The notes: a model not told the origin generated them from the sequence alone. Shown: positions 40,727 to 50,710, counted from the first letter of the stretch. The stretch is DNA of 64,000 bases from JBHEBG01 sp046557915 (GCF_046557915.1 NZ_JBHEBG010000001.1:620001-684000), one strand, 5' to 3'. A program made the numbers and translations.

Positions 40727-42376
40727 ATGACAATTTCATTTTCTAAATCGATTGTAGGCCTTTGCTTAGCAGCCTTGGTACTATCTGGTTGCGGAGCCAC
40801 CGCATTGGTATCTACCCCCATTGAAAACATAGATACCATTCCCCTAAAAATTTCTGAGCTTACCGAAGCGCAAAAAAAGAGTTGGGGGCATGCAGATCTA
40901 ATTACCGATACCATTCCGGGCATGAGCGTTAATAAAGCCTATGCCGAGATTATAGGGAATAAAAAAGGCGCCAAGGTAATTGTAGCCGTACTCGATTCTG
41001 GTATAGACATAACACACGAAGATTTGGATGATGTGCTGTGGACCAATAAAAAAGAAATTGCCGGAAATGGTAAGGACGATGATAAGAATGGATATGTAGA
41101 TGATATTCACGGATATAACTTCTTGGGCGAGTCCTATGACGAACAACTAGAGTATACCCGTATCCTAAGGCTAAAACTTGGTGATGCCGCTATGCAGGCA
41201 AAAGCAAAGGCCGAGTTGGACAAAGGGTACCCAAAAGCGGCACAAGGTAAAGAGCGCTATGAGCAAATTTTACAATCCGTAAAAAACGCCGATAACGCAT
41301 TGAAGCAACATTTGGGGAAAGATACCTATGACAAAGAAGATCTTACCGCTATAAAAACGGAGGACGAGACCATGCAACAGAACATCGGCGTTCTAATGCA
41401 GATGTTAGGATATGGTGACACCATACCCGAGGTCATTGAACAATTGGAAGAAGGGATTACTTATTATTCTGGTCGTCTTAACTACCATCTTAATGTAGAT
41501 TTTAACGGTAGAAAGGTTGTGGGCGACGATCCTTATGACATTTCCGATACCGATTATGGGAATGGGAATCCACAAAACCGGGTTGAAGATGAGAGTCATG
41601 GAACGCACGTGGCCGGAATAATTGCTGCAGAGCGCAATAATGGTAAAGGCGCCAATGGTGTGGCCAATAACGTGGCGCTAATGAGCCTTAGAGCCGTTCC
41701 CAATGGAGATGAATATGATAAGGATATTGCGCTGGGAATCCGCTATGCGGCAGACAACGGGGCAAAAATTATAAACTGTAGTTTTGGCAAATCGTTCTCG
41801 CCCAATGCCACATGGGTATATGATGCCATTAAATATGCGGCCACCAAAGATGTGCTGATCGTACATGCAGCAGGTAATGATGGTTCCGATCTTGATGATC
41901 CCACTAACCCAAATTTCCCCAACGATCAGATCAACAATGGTCCGGAAATTGCAGATAATGTAATTACTGTGGGTTCTTTGGATAATAAATACGGCTCGGA
42001 AATGGTTTCTTCCTTTTCAAATTATGGTGCAATCAATGTAGATCTGTTTGCACCCGGTGGTGCCATCTATTCTACTTTTCCAGACAATTCCTATGAGTCC
42101 ATAGGAGGAACTTCCATGGCTGCACCTGCAGTAGCCGGTGTAGCGGCGCTAGTGCGGTCTTACTATCCAAAATTAAGTGCCTCGGAGGTTAAAAAAGTTT
42201 TGATGCAATCTGGTCTTACCACCAAATCGCCCATTATTTTAGGGGGTGACACCGCCAAGACATCTACCTTTAGCGCTATTTCAAAATCTGGTAAAATGGT
42301 GAACGCTTACAATGCGTTGATCCTAGCGGATAAGGTTTCTAGGGGAAAAGTAAAACTCGTTGGAAATGCAAAATAA
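40727..42376 (+). CDS. S8 subtilisin-like lipoprotein protease with large insertion
   Basis: The protein has 549 residues. The lipobox LSGC (Cys 22) anchors it to a membrane. The catalytic triad is AVLDSGIDITHEDL (D90), ESHGTHVAG (H291) and GGTSMAAPAVAG (S463); the oxyanion Asn is N384 in AAGND. The roughly 200 residues between D90 and H291 are three to four times the usual spacing and are helical and charged (about 140-255), probably a lid or docking domain. There is no separate inhibitor propeptide beyond about 60 residues. The stop overlaps the following M1 gene's start. Confidence 0.92.
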   Translation: MTISFSKSIVGLCLAALVLSGCGATALVSTPIENIDTIPLKISELTEAQKKSWGHADLITDTIPGMSVNKAYAEIIGNKKGAKVIVAVLDSGIDITHEDLDDVLWTNKKEIAGNGKDDDKNGYVDDIHGYNFLGESYDEQLEYTRILRLKLGDAAMQAKAKAELDKGYPKAAQGKERYEQILQSVKNADNALKQHLGKDTYDKEDLTAIKTEDETMQQNIGVLMQMLGYGDTIPEVIEQLEEGITYYSGRLNYHLNVDFNGRKVVGDDPYDISDTDYGNGNPQNRVEDESHGTHVAGIIAAERNNGKGANGVANNVALMSLRAVPNGDEYDKDIALGIRYAADNGAKIINCSFGKSFSPNATWVYDAIKYAATKDVLIVHAAGNDGSDLDDPTNPNFPNDQINNGPEIADNVITVGSLDNKYGSEMVSSFSNYGAINVDLFAPGGAIYSTFPDNSYESIGGTSMAAPAVAGVAALVRSYYPKLSASEVKKVLMQSGLTTKSPIILGGDTAKTSTFSAISKSGKMVNAYNALILADKVSRGKVKLVGNAK

Positions 42377-44234
42377 ACACAACGCCCTCTTAGGGTGTCT
42401 TGCCTTGGTGTTTGGTTTTTTAACAACACTTCCGGCCCAAAACAACACTGCCTATTGGCAGCAGCACGTAGATTATACCATGTCCGTTGACATGGATGTT
42501 GAAAATTATACCTATAAAGGAACCCAAAAATTGGTCTATACCAACAATTCCCCCGATGTACTCAGCAAAGTATATTACCATCTCTATTTCAACGCCTTTA
42601 AGCCGGGTAGTGAAATGGATGTGCGGCTTCAAAACATTAAAGATCCAGACGGTAGAATGTTCGTTGATAACAAGAGTAGGATCGCCGATCTTTCTAATGA
42701 AGATATGGGCTTTCTTACCGTTTCTTCTCTTTTACAAGATGGCGCGGCCACTTCTTTTAAGGAAGAGGGTACGGTATTGGAAGTAACATTACAAAACCCG
42801 ATAGCCCCTGGGGCAAAGACCACTTTTGAAATGGTTTTTGAAGGACAGGTTCCTGTACAAATACGTCGTTCGGGCAGAAATAACAGCGAGGGTGTTGCCC
42901 TATCCATGAGCCAGTGGTACCCTAAAATGGCGGAGTACGATTTTGAAGGGTGGCACGCAGACCCCTATATTGCACGCGAATTTCACGGGGTTTGGGGGAA
43001 TTTTGATGTAAAACTGACGCTCGATAAAGACTATGTCGTAGGTGGTAGTGGTTACCTTCAAAACCCTCAAGAAATAGGGCATGGTTATGAAGCAGCTGGA
43101 ACCAAGGTGAAAAAACCTAAGGGCAAAACACTTACTTGGCACTTTAAGGCCCCAATGGTGCACGATTTTATGTGGGCCGCAGATCCGGATTACCTACACG
43201 ACACCTTAAAAGTAGTAGGTGGGCCAACACTACATTTCTTTTATAAAGATAAGCCAGGAATACTGGAAAATTGGAAAAACCTACAACCCAAAACCGAGGC
43301 CGCAATGAAGTTCTTCAGCAAGAACATTGGCCCTTACCCGTATGAGCAGTATTCGGTAATACAGGGTGGCGATGGTGGAATGGAGTATGCCATGAGTACA
43401 TTAATTACCGGAGAGCGTAAATTTGGTAGTTTGGTGGGGGTAATGGTCCACGAAATGGCGCATTCCTGGTTTCAGCATGTATTGGCGAACAATGAAGTGA
43501 AGCATGCTTGGATGGACGAAGGTTTTACCACCTTTATTTCTAGCCTTTGCATGAATGAAGTTATGCAACAGAACAAGGAAAACCCCTTCGAGGATGTTTA
43601 CAAGGGTTATTACGCCTTGGTAAATTCTGGGAAAGAACAGCCACAGACTACCCATGCCGACCGCTTTGAGCATAACTTTGCCTACGGAATATCTGCCTAT
43701 AACAAAGGTTCCGTCTTTTTATCCCAATTGGGATATGTTATTGGTCAGGAAAAATTAATGGAGACCCTACGGCAGTATTTTGAAGATTTTAAATTTAAGC
43801 ATCCGCTCCCCAACGATATCAAAAGAACCGCCGAAAAGGTATCTGGTCTGGAGCTGGATTGGTACCTCACGGATTGGACCCAAACCACCAATGTTATTGA
43901 TTATGCGGTTAAAAATGTGACCGCTGACGGGAACAGCACTAAAGTAACTTTGGAGCGTGTGGGATTAATGCCCATGCCCATGGATATATTGGTGGTGTAT
44001 GATGATAATACACAAGAAACTTTCTATGCGCCGCTTAGAATGATGCGTGGTGAGAAAGAAAACCCATATCCAAACCTTAAACGAACTGTTTTGCCAGATT
44101 GGCCGTGGGCGTATACCAGTTATCAGTTTTCCATAGATAGGCCCCTGGAAAATATTACCGCCATTGTGTTAGATCCATCGCAACTAATGGCAGACGTAAA
44201 GAGGGAAAACAACATGTATCAACCTCAACAATAA
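42366..44234 (+). CDS. M1-family aminopeptidase, exported
   Basis: The protein has 622 residues from ATG at 42366; ATG at 42360 would add two residues. The signal peptide ends near LPAQ. It has a GGMEYAMSTL substrate-anchoring loop and HEMAHSWFQ with zinc ligands H364 and H368 and catalytic E365 (numbered from the upstream ATG), then the third ligand E387 in AWMDEGFTTF. It removes N-terminal residues from peptides in the periplasm. It overlaps the S8 protease gene by 11 bases, so endo- and exopeptidase are co-expressed, an efficient peptide-scavenging pair. It is ended by a strong terminator. Confidence 0.9.
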   Translation: MQNKHNALLGCLALVFGFLTTLPAQNNTAYWQQHVDYTMSVDMDVENYTYKGTQKLVYTNNSPDVLSKVYYHLYFNAFKPGSEMDVRLQNIKDPDGRMFVDNKSRIADLSNEDMGFLTVSSLLQDGAATSFKEEGTVLEVTLQNPIAPGAKTTFEMVFEGQVPVQIRRSGRNNSEGVALSMSQWYPKMAEYDFEGWHADPYIAREFHGVWGNFDVKLTLDKDYVVGGSGYLQNPQEIGHGYEAAGTKVKKPKGKTLTWHFKAPMVHDFMWAADPDYLHDTLKVVGGPTLHFFYKDKPGILENWKNLQPKTEAAMKFFSKNIGPYPYEQYSVIQGGDGGMEYAMSTLITGERKFGSLVGVMVHEMAHSWFQHVLANNEVKHAWMDEGFTTFISSLCMNEVMQQNKENPFEDVYKGYYALVNSGKEQPQTTHADRFEHNFAYGISAYNKGSVFLSQLGYVIGQEKLMETLRQYFEDFKFKHPLPNDIKRTAEKVSGLELDWYLTDWTQTTNVIDYAVKNVTADGNSTKVTLERVGLMPMPMDILVVYDDNTQETFYAPLRMMRGEKENPYPNLKRTVLPDWPWAYTSYQFSIDRPLENITAIVLDPSQLMADVKRENNMYQPQQ

Positions 44235-44254
44235 TGTAAATGTGATATCCGCAT

Positions 44255-44287
44255 GGGGTTAAAACAGTTGTTTTAACCCCTTTTTTT
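44255..44287 (+). terminator. Strong intrinsic terminator after the M1 peptidase
   Basis: GGGGTTAAAA (44255-44264) and TTTTAACCCC (44271-44280) pair perfectly around CAGTTG and are followed by seven T. It overlaps the stop end of the convergent aspartoacylase-like gene and may serve both directions. Confidence 0.88.
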
Positions 44288-45493
44288 AAACCATGCGGCC
44301 TTTCTATAAAGTTCATTTTTGGCTTTATGCTCCCTATTGGTCATTATAATATGGGTTTGGTCCAATGTCCTGTTTCTATATCCCAAAAGATGAAAAAAAG
44401 GTTTCGTCAGAAATTTGGCTACTCTTCTATTGACCAAAAGGCCTTGAGCATCATGTCCGGTCCAAGAAATTCCGGGTAGGATTGTCAACGTTCTATGTAG
44501 TCTAACTTTTCTTAAAAGTGAGGAAAGCCAAAGTGCAAACACCGGTATTTTACGAATTAAAAAGAACCCTTCCTCGCCCTGGTTTTGATATAGGGGCATA
44601 AAAAGTATGGTCCGTTTCTTGGCCCTTATACTATTTTCGTTTTTAGTTGTTGCCAGCAAGGTGCCTTTGGTAATCCGGTCAAAGCTCTTAAAGCCAGGTA
44701 TCATCCTAAAATCATCTTCCGCACTTATAATCTGTCTATGAACCACTTCATAAAAACTGGTGTTCCCCCCAACTTCTTTTTGTAATTGCCGGTAATACTC
44801 TTTTATATTTTGGACTTCCCTACTATTGATTACGCCACTAAAAACTAGCGCAAGCCAAATAAAAGCTATGCCATTGTGTACAGTTTCTTCACTGAAATGT
44901 TGACCTGCCTCAAACCCTAAGGAAACATAGCCCATCTCATTAATATAACTTAGCAAGGGGCCTTCCAAATATTCTTCGATTCCAAGAATAATGGGCACTG
45001 AAAACTGTTTGGAAAACTTGCGGTTTATTAGTGCATCGTTAATTGTTATAAAAGGAAGTGTTCTGCTCGAAGTAGAGTGCAAATCAATAAAATAGAAGCT
45101 AGATGATGGGTTTCCCGCATCTAGGATCCCCCTAATCATTTCAAGTATTTCCAGCAGTGCTGTTTCCTCAATTGTTCTTTCTTTTTCAGGGGTTCTTTTA
45201 ATACATTCAATATTGGTTTTGGTCCATAAACGATTTAAATCCTGATCTAAAAAACGCGTTCCTTGCAATTGTGCCCTAATGTTGCCACTGATACCAAAAA
45301 TATTTCCGTGTATTGGAATAGGTTGCTTTTTTAGCCTTGCAAAAACCTTTTGAAGGGCAGCTACGCCCGAAGGCTCATTACCATGTATACCGCCAAAAAA
45401 AACTATTGTGGGGCCATTTATATTTCCTTTAAAATGACCTATGAGATGGTGTTCTTCCTTTTTTTTCTTTGGGTTTACAATTGTATGGGCCAT
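44273..45493 (-). CDS. Succinylglutamate desuccinylase/aspartoacylase-family zinc hydrolase
   Basis: The protein has 406 residues. The zinc site FGGIHGNEPSG (H37, E40) and the later FIDLHSTSSRTLPF (third His, then the catalytic-site region) mark the M14-like AstE/ASPA superfamily. Glu/His residues around GFEAGQHF complete the active site. The family cleaves N-acyl or amide bonds of amino acid derivatives. It lies 3 bases after a GCS2-CBS gene on the same strand, so it probably hydrolyses the product of, or a substrate related to, that ligase. The extra C-terminal 100 residues are basic and unassigned. Confidence 0.82.
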   Translation of the reverse strand: MAHTIVNPKKKKEEHHLIGHFKGNINGPTIVFFGGIHGNEPSGVAALQKVFARLKKQPIPIHGNIFGISGNIRAQLQGTRFLDQDLNRLWTKTNIECIKRTPEKERTIEETALLEILEMIRGILDAGNPSSSFYFIDLHSTSSRTLPFITINDALINRKFSKQFSVPIILGIEEYLEGPLLSYINEMGYVSLGFEAGQHFSEETVHNGIAFIWLALVFSGVINSREVQNIKEYYRQLQKEVGGNTSFYEVVHRQIISAEDDFRMIPGFKSFDRITKGTLLATTKNENSIRAKKRTILFMPLYQNQGEEGFFLIRKIPVFALWLSSLLRKVRLHRTLTILPGISWTGHDAQGLLVNRRVAKFLTKPFFHLLGYRNRTLDQTHIIMTNREHKAKNELYRKAAWFKKRG

Positions 45494-45496
45494 GTA

Positions 45497-47347
45497 TCAA
45501 AAATCGTTCATCGTTATAATTCCCAGAAGTTTTTTTTCTTTTACCACCGGAAGGCAATTGATCTTATTTGTGCTCATCACCCCTTTGGCTTCGGCCAGGG
45601 AGGTATCTGGCCCTGTAACAATCAACTTTTTCCTCATGGTGTCTGAAACCTTGGTATTAAGGTCTGCAGGGTCTTGAAGGTGATTTTCTAGGTCTGTCCA
45701 TGTCAACAGCCCGGTTAAATTTAAATCGTTGTTAAGAACGGGAACATGATGTATCTCTTTCCATTGCATCATTCTAAGTACCAGCGCAAGGCTGTCATTT
45801 TCTTGTGCAGTAATGGTCTTGGTCTGCATAATATGCCCTACCTTTTGTTGTTCTTTCTTTACTATTTCTTCATCATTTCGTGGTAACTCCCAACTATTTA
45901 CTGGATATCCCTTTATTTGGTTCTTGTACATAGCTGCCGTTAATATGTTGAGCGCTTTTCGGGGTTTATGCGTTCTCCTCAGTTTTCGGTATCCATTTAT
46001 CGTCCATCTAGCCCCGTTTCCGTTTTTAATTCTATTCTCTATTATCGATAGATAGTTTTCAACATCTTTTGCAGAAACTTTCATGCTATAAAGTCCTTTA
46101 TATGCCATGGGTAAAAAGTGGTCTAGAAGCAACTCTTGGCAAGAAATTAGTTTTCCGTCCCAGTAGAATTGGGAGGCCATGCCATACCTGGCAGCATTGA
46201 AAAAATTGCCTTTTACGTCCTTAAAATCAACCTTATCGTGAATGTTGTCATAGGTTTTGGGCCTTCCCAGCATAACACCTACCCAAAACATCATGTTGGC
46301 GATCTCGTCCGAGGTAGAAGGCCCCGCAGGGATGTACCTGTTCTCTATACGTATATGCGGCTCTCCTTCACTTACCCCATAGCAAGGTCTGTTCCATTTG
46401 TACACAGTTCCGTTATGAAGGCCTAATGCCTTTAATTTTGGGATATTTCCGTTGGCAAGGTCGGCAAAGCTATCGCGGTCATAATCTGCTCCGATAATAC
46501 TTCTAAAACCAACCACGGAATCCTTGTAAAAATCTACCACACTACCCCTGGCCCATTCATTGCCAAAATTTACTCTAGACTCCCGCTCATTCAAGAAAAA
46601 GGTACTTGCCCTAGTGTCTACACTTTGGGTAAATAACGATATACGGGTCTCTTCCCATAACTCTCTGCCAAGCAACAACGGGGAATTGCAACAAACGGAA
46701 AGTATGGGTCCGGCAATAGCCTGCGACCAATTATAGGCTGCCCTAAAATCTTTGGGATCTATTTGTAGATGACATTGGAAACTGGTATTACATCCCTCGT
46801 AAAGAATAGAATCGTGGTGAAGGTTTAGTTCGTCCACACCTTTAATATGTAGCTCTATATTGTCTTTTCTGATTTCGCGTATGGCTTCGTTAAGTATTCT
46901 ATAGCGGGCCACGGGTGTCATATACTCCCCTTCTAGGTGTTTGGTTTCTATAGTGGGCAAAATACCGGTAAGTAAAACCTTTGACCCGTGTACCTCAGCA
47001 GTTGTGCTCGCTTTGTTCAAAAAAAACTTTAACTCTTTGTGCATATCACTAAAACACCGGTCTTCCAAGATAAGCGGATCCAAATTAACCTCTAAATTGT
47101 ATAGTGTCAATTCTGAGGTGAAATGAGGATCTTTTAATGTTTTCAAGATTTCTTGGGCCTTATTGGAAGGTTCCCAAAACCGGTCTACCAGACAAAATTC
47201 TTGCTCAGCCCCTATACGGATAGGACTTTGCTCTAACAAGTCATTATTTAGCATATACTCTAGTGCATCTATGTCCGTGAGCAACTGTTGTATATAAATT
47301 CCTTTATCGAGGCTGTCCTTAAGTTTTTTTACTTTTAATTCGCCCAC
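45497..47347 (-). CDS. Glutamate-cysteine ligase (GCS2)-like protein with CBS pair
   Basis: The protein has 616 residues. The N-terminal GCS2-type ATP-grasp-like ligase carries RIGAEQEFCLVD, DINLDP-like NLEVNLDP, NTSFQCHLQIDP and RENRESRVNFG-like NERESRVNFG motifs. From about 490 two CBS domains follow (TITAQENDSLALVLRMM and KKLIVTGPDTSLAEAKGVMSTNKINCLPVV), which bind AMP/ATP or SAM and regulate the enzyme. The usual product would be a gamma-glutamyl compound, but the true amine substrate is unknown. It is paired with the aspartoacylase-like hydrolase (3-base gap). Confidence 0.82.
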   Translation of the reverse strand: MGELKVKKLKDSLDKGIYIQQLLTDIDALEYMLNNDLLEQSPIRIGAEQEFCLVDRFWEPSNKAQEILKTLKDPHFTSELTLYNLEVNLDPLILEDRCFSDMHKELKFFLNKASTTAEVHGSKVLLTGILPTIETKHLEGEYMTPVARYRILNEAIREIRKDNIELHIKGVDELNLHHDSILYEGCNTSFQCHLQIDPKDFRAAYNWSQAIAGPILSVCCNSPLLLGRELWEETRISLFTQSVDTRASTFFLNERESRVNFGNEWARGSVVDFYKDSVVGFRSIIGADYDRDSFADLANGNIPKLKALGLHNGTVYKWNRPCYGVSEGEPHIRIENRYIPAGPSTSDEIANMMFWVGVMLGRPKTYDNIHDKVDFKDVKGNFFNAARYGMASQFYWDGKLISCQELLLDHFLPMAYKGLYSMKVSAKDVENYLSIIENRIKNGNGARWTINGYRKLRRTHKPRKALNILTAAMYKNQIKGYPVNSWELPRNDEEIVKKEQQKVGHIMQTKTITAQENDSLALVLRMMQWKEIHHVPVLNNDLNLTGLLTWTDLENHLQDPADLNTKVSDTMRKKLIVTGPDTSLAEAKGVMSTNKINCLPVVKEKKLLGIITMNDF

Positions 47348-47438
47348 AACTCTAGTTTACGTTTCAAAGCCAAGATACATTGCTTGTCTACTTTGAAATA
47401 TGATAAGTATCATGTCCTTAAACTGTGGTTTTTATTTA

Positions 47439-47446
47439 TAATTTTG
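47439..47446 (+). promoter_or_regulatory. -7 box before rnpA
   Basis: TAATTTTG matches TAnnTTTG and ends 7 bases before the chosen rnpA start, implying a near-leaderless transcript. No clear -33 box was found. Confidence 0.4.
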
Positions 47447-47453
47447 CATGATT

Positions 47454-47840
47454 ATGGCCTATACCTTCCCGACACAAGAAAAACTTAAGAGCAAAAAGTT
47501 AATAGACAAGCTATTTAAGGAGGGTAAAAGCGTTTCCAAATATCCTTTGAAACTCATTTATAAAGAAATGGCCTTGTTGTACAACGTACCGGCCCAAACA
47601 GCGATTGCCGTTCCTAAAAGAAGTTTTAAAAGTGCGGTGCAAAGAAATAGGATAAAAAGATTGATCCGAGAATCGTACAGGTTAAACAAACAGACGGTTT
47701 TTAACAACATGGAGGGAAACTTTGCGTTTCTATTTTTATATATTGGTAAAGAAATGCCCTCATACCAAGAGGTTGAGGAAGCCATGGTGGCGTTGTTGCA
47801 AAAATTTATAACAAAAATCAAGGATGAAAAAGTTGATTAG
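47454..47840 (+). CDS. rnpA: Ribonuclease P protein component
   Basis: The protein has 128 residues from ATG at 47454; ATG at 47448 adds two. FPTQEKLKSKKLIDKLFKEGKSV is the N-terminal family pattern, and SAVQRNRIKRLIRESYRLNKQ is the basic RNR motif that binds the RNase P RNA and tRNA leader. It processes tRNA 5' ends with the catalytic RNA. rpmH and dnaA are not next to it, unlike in many bacteria; instead it overlaps an S41 protease gene by 17 bases. Confidence 0.93.
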   Translation: MAYTFPTQEKLKSKKLIDKLFKEGKSVSKYPLKLIYKEMALLYNVPAQTAIAVPKRSFKSAVQRNRIKRLIRESYRLNKQTVFNNMEGNFAFLFLYIGKEMPSYQEVEEAMVALLQKFITKIKDEKVD

Positions 47841-49452
47841 CAAGAAAATACTTATTCCGGTTACCGCAGTGGTAATATTGATTACCGCAAGTAGTTTTAA
47901 AGGTGGTTTTTTTGAAATAGCAAAGCAAATAGAAATTTTTACCACACTCTTTAAAGAGTTGAACATGAACTACGTGGATGAGACCAACCCGGCCGAACTG
48001 ATGGATACGGCCATTAAAAATATGTTGGACGACCTGGATCCCTATACCAAGTTCCTTAACGAACAGGATGTAGAGGCTTATAAAATAAATAATGCGGGGG
48101 AATATTCCGGGGTAGGCGCCCTTGTACGTTCCTATAAAAATAAATTGCTGGTCATTGAACCCTATAAGGATTATCCGGCAGACAAGGCTGGTCTTAGGGC
48201 CGGGGATGAAATTATAAAAATTGGTGATATTACCATCGCAGATTTTAAAGATAGTGCCAGCGACCTTCTAAAGGGGGCAAATAACACCAGCGTTGACATC
48301 ACCTATAGACGGCAGGGCGAAATTAAAACCACCACCCTTACCAGAGAGGCAGTTGAGATAGATGCAGTACCCTACTACCATATGGTAGATGACAAAACGG
48401 GGTATATTGTTTTGGCAAAATTTAATCAAAAAGCATCTGGGCAGACGAAGGCGGCACTTATTGACCTTAAAGGCAAGGGTGCCGAACGCATTGTTCTGGA
48501 TCTAAGGGGCAACCCCGGAGGGTTACTGTCCGAGGCCATAAACGTTACCAATTTGTTTGTGCCAAAAGGAGAGCTTATCGTTACCACAAAATCCAAGGTT
48601 AAAAAGTTCAATCGCGAATACAAAACAAAAAACCAACCTTTGGATGTAGACATTCCTCTAGTGGTGTTAGTAAACGGCAGGAGTGCTTCTGCCAGTGAAA
48701 TTGTTTCGGGCAGCTTGCAAGATCTGGACCGTGCAGTTATTATGGGGGCCAGAAGTTTTGGCAAGGGCTTGGTGCAACGTCCTTTAAAACTTACGTACGG
48801 CACGCAATTAAAAGTTACCATATCTAGGTATTATACCCCTTCGGGAAGGTGCATTCAATCCTTGGATTATTGGAATAGGGATGAGCTTGGTAAGGCGGTT
48901 AGGAATACCAATTTTTCGGATTTTACCACACGCAATGGCAGAAAGGTACAGGATGGCGGCGGTGTGCTACCAGACATTGAAGTAAACGCCGTGCGCACCA
49001 ACACGCTCACAAATGCGTTGTTAAGGAACAATGTTATCTTCGATTTTGCAACCGACTTCCGTTACAAAAAAGACATCGAAAAAATAGATGATTTCCAGTT
49101 CTCCGAGGAAGATTTTAATGCCTTCAAAACGTTTGTGGCGCAGAGCGATTTTACCTTTGAGACACAGACCGAAAAGGCACTAAAAAAAGCAATGCAGAGC
49201 AAAGACAAAGAGATTTTTAATGTCGGGGTGCATGAAAACTATAAAGCGTTTTTAGCCGAAATAAACAAAAGTAAAATAGCTGCCCTGGATACCTATCAGG
49301 AGGAAATTAGAAAAAACCTGGAAGACGAAATAATTAAGCGCTATTTTTACAAGGAGGGTCTTTATGATTATTATCTTACGCACGATGATGCAATTTTGGC
49401 TGCTACCACCCTGCTTTCTGATGACGCATCTTATTCGGATATTTTGGATTAA
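47824..49452 (+). CDS. S41 C-terminal processing protease (CtpA-like)
   Basis: The protein has 542 residues. An N-terminal signal/anchor (ILIPVTAVVILITASSF) is followed by a PDZ domain (about 95-180; AGEYSGVGALV to RAGDEIIKIGDI) and the peptidase core with Ser in GRSASASEIVSG and the Lys of FGKGLVQ, the Ser-Lys dyad. It trims C-termini of periplasmic or membrane proteins. Translation is coupled to rnpA by a 17-base overlap. The C-terminal 150 residues are helical and family-typical. Confidence 0.92.
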   Translation: MKKLISKKILIPVTAVVILITASSFKGGFFEIAKQIEIFTTLFKELNMNYVDETNPAELMDTAIKNMLDDLDPYTKFLNEQDVEAYKINNAGEYSGVGALVRSYKNKLLVIEPYKDYPADKAGLRAGDEIIKIGDITIADFKDSASDLLKGANNTSVDITYRRQGEIKTTTLTREAVEIDAVPYYHMVDDKTGYIVLAKFNQKASGQTKAALIDLKGKGAERIVLDLRGNPGGLLSEAINVTNLFVPKGELIVTTKSKVKKFNREYKTKNQPLDVDIPLVVLVNGRSASASEIVSGSLQDLDRAVIMGARSFGKGLVQRPLKLTYGTQLKVTISRYYTPSGRCIQSLDYWNRDELGKAVRNTNFSDFTTRNGRKVQDGGGVLPDIEVNAVRTNTLTNALLRNNVIFDFATDFRYKKDIEKIDDFQFSEEDFNAFKTFVAQSDFTFETQTEKALKKAMQSKDKEIFNVGVHENYKAFLAEINKSKIAALDTYQEEIRKNLEDEIIKRYFYKEGLYDYYLTHDDAILAATTLLSDDASYSDILD

Positions 49453-49516
49453 CTTTTTATACATTCCCAACAAACGTGGCTCCGGGCCAGTTCTGGAGTA
49501 TGCTTTTCTTTAATCT

Positions 49517-50710
49517 ATGAAAAGATGGCTTTTCTTGTTGTTCTTTGGGCATTCTTTAATAGTAGCCGCCCAATTGTCGGTTAAGACAGGTGTCGTTTAC
49601 GATTCTGTGCCCATCCCAGGAACCGATAAAGAAACTTATGCCCTATACCTCCCCAAGTCTTTTGAAGCCTCCCAATTATCGCCTATAGTACTTATTTTTG
49701 AGCCTGCTGCAAGGGGAAGAATAGGTGTTGAGGCGTTTATTGAAGTGTCCGAAACCTATGGATATATTCTGGTTTGCTCCAACGATTCCAAAAACGGGCC
49801 CTACAACCGTAACTTTGACATTGCAAATAGACTTTTTACCCATATCTTTTCGCGTTTCAACGTCTATGAAAATCAGATTTATGTGGCCGGTTTTTCGGGC
49901 GGATCCAGATTGGCTACCGCCATTGCGTGTTTGGCCGAAAACATTACAGGTGTAATCGCCTGCGGTGCGGGGTTTTCCCATTTGCCAGCGCACAAACCCA
50001 CTGCTCAAAACTTTTCTTATGTAGGCCTTTGCGGCAATAGGGATATGAACTACAGCGAAATGGTAGGGGTAAATACATACCTCCAAAAACTAAACTTTAA
50101 CCACACCATGATTACTTATGATGGCGACCATAGCTGGCCACCTAAAGAACAGCTGTTAACGGCTTTTCATTGGTTGGAAACGCAAGGCCACCTAAAAGGA
50201 AATAAAACCCTGCCCGAAGCGGAGCTTTATAAAAGCTTTTCATATCATTATAATTTGGCGGCGGATGCTGAAAAAAATGGTCGTTTATTGGAAGCGATGG
50301 AACATTATGTCAGAATTGTGAAAACATATGGCAGCTTATATAACATTGATAGCATACAAAAAAATGTGTTGGAACTTCATAAAAGAAAAAAGTATAACAG
50401 CAATTTGAAGGCACTTTCAACGGCCTTCGAAAAAGAACTGATATTGTCCAAAAAGCTTATCGAGCGTTTTGAAAAAGATCTAAAAAACCCAGCAAAAGCC
50501 AAACTTTCTTGGTGGGATAAAGAATTGCAAAAACTGGATAAATATACTTCGACGGGTTCCGAGATGAAAAAAATGGTAGCACGGGTAAAAAATAAGGTGT
50601 TTGCCTCGGCCTACTCTAGAAACAACCCAATGTTGTATCGGTCCAATGACGATCAGCGTAAGTTTTGTTCGGCTATTTGTAAGCTGATCTATCCGGCCTT
50701 TGGAAACTGA
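49517..50710 (+). CDS. Exported alpha/beta hydrolase (esterase/dienelactone hydrolase-like)
   Basis: The protein has 397 residues. A signal peptide of about 19 residues ends at VAAQ. IYVAGFSGGSRLATAIA gives nucleophile S127 in GxSxGS, and YDGDHSWPP gives the catalytic His; the Asp is probably in the strand before it. From about 235 a helical, TPR-like region (KSFSYHYNLAADAEKNGRLLEAMEHYV) of unknown role is fused on. The substrate is unknown. It follows the S41 gene by 64 bases. Confidence 0.8.
   Translation: MKRWLFLLFFGHSLIVAAQLSVKTGVVYDSVPIPGTDKETYALYLPKSFEASQLSPIVLIFEPAARGRIGVEAFIEVSETYGYILVCSNDSKNGPYNRNFDIANRLFTHIFSRFNVYENQIYVAGFSGGSRLATAIACLAENITGVIACGAGFSHLPAHKPTAQNFSYVGLCGNRDMNYSEMVGVNTYLQKLNFNHTMITYDGDHSWPPKEQLLTAFHWLETQGHLKGNKTLPEAELYKSFSYHYNLAADAEKNGRLLEAMEHYVRIVKTYGSLYNIDSIQKNVLELHKRKKYNSNLKALSTAFEKELILSKKLIERFEKDLKNPAKAKLSWWDKELQKLDKYTSTGSEMKKMVARVKNKVFASAYSRNNPMLYRSNDDQRKFCSAICKLIYPAFGN

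Noticed and set aside
48426..48821. 131-residue minus-strand frame in the S41 gene
   Set aside because: It lies wholly opposite the protease core and has no recognisable motif.
47448..49452. Chromosome origin next to rnpA
   Set aside because: rpmH, dnaA and DnaA-box clusters are absent; rnpA here overlaps a protease gene and has no long non-coding flank.
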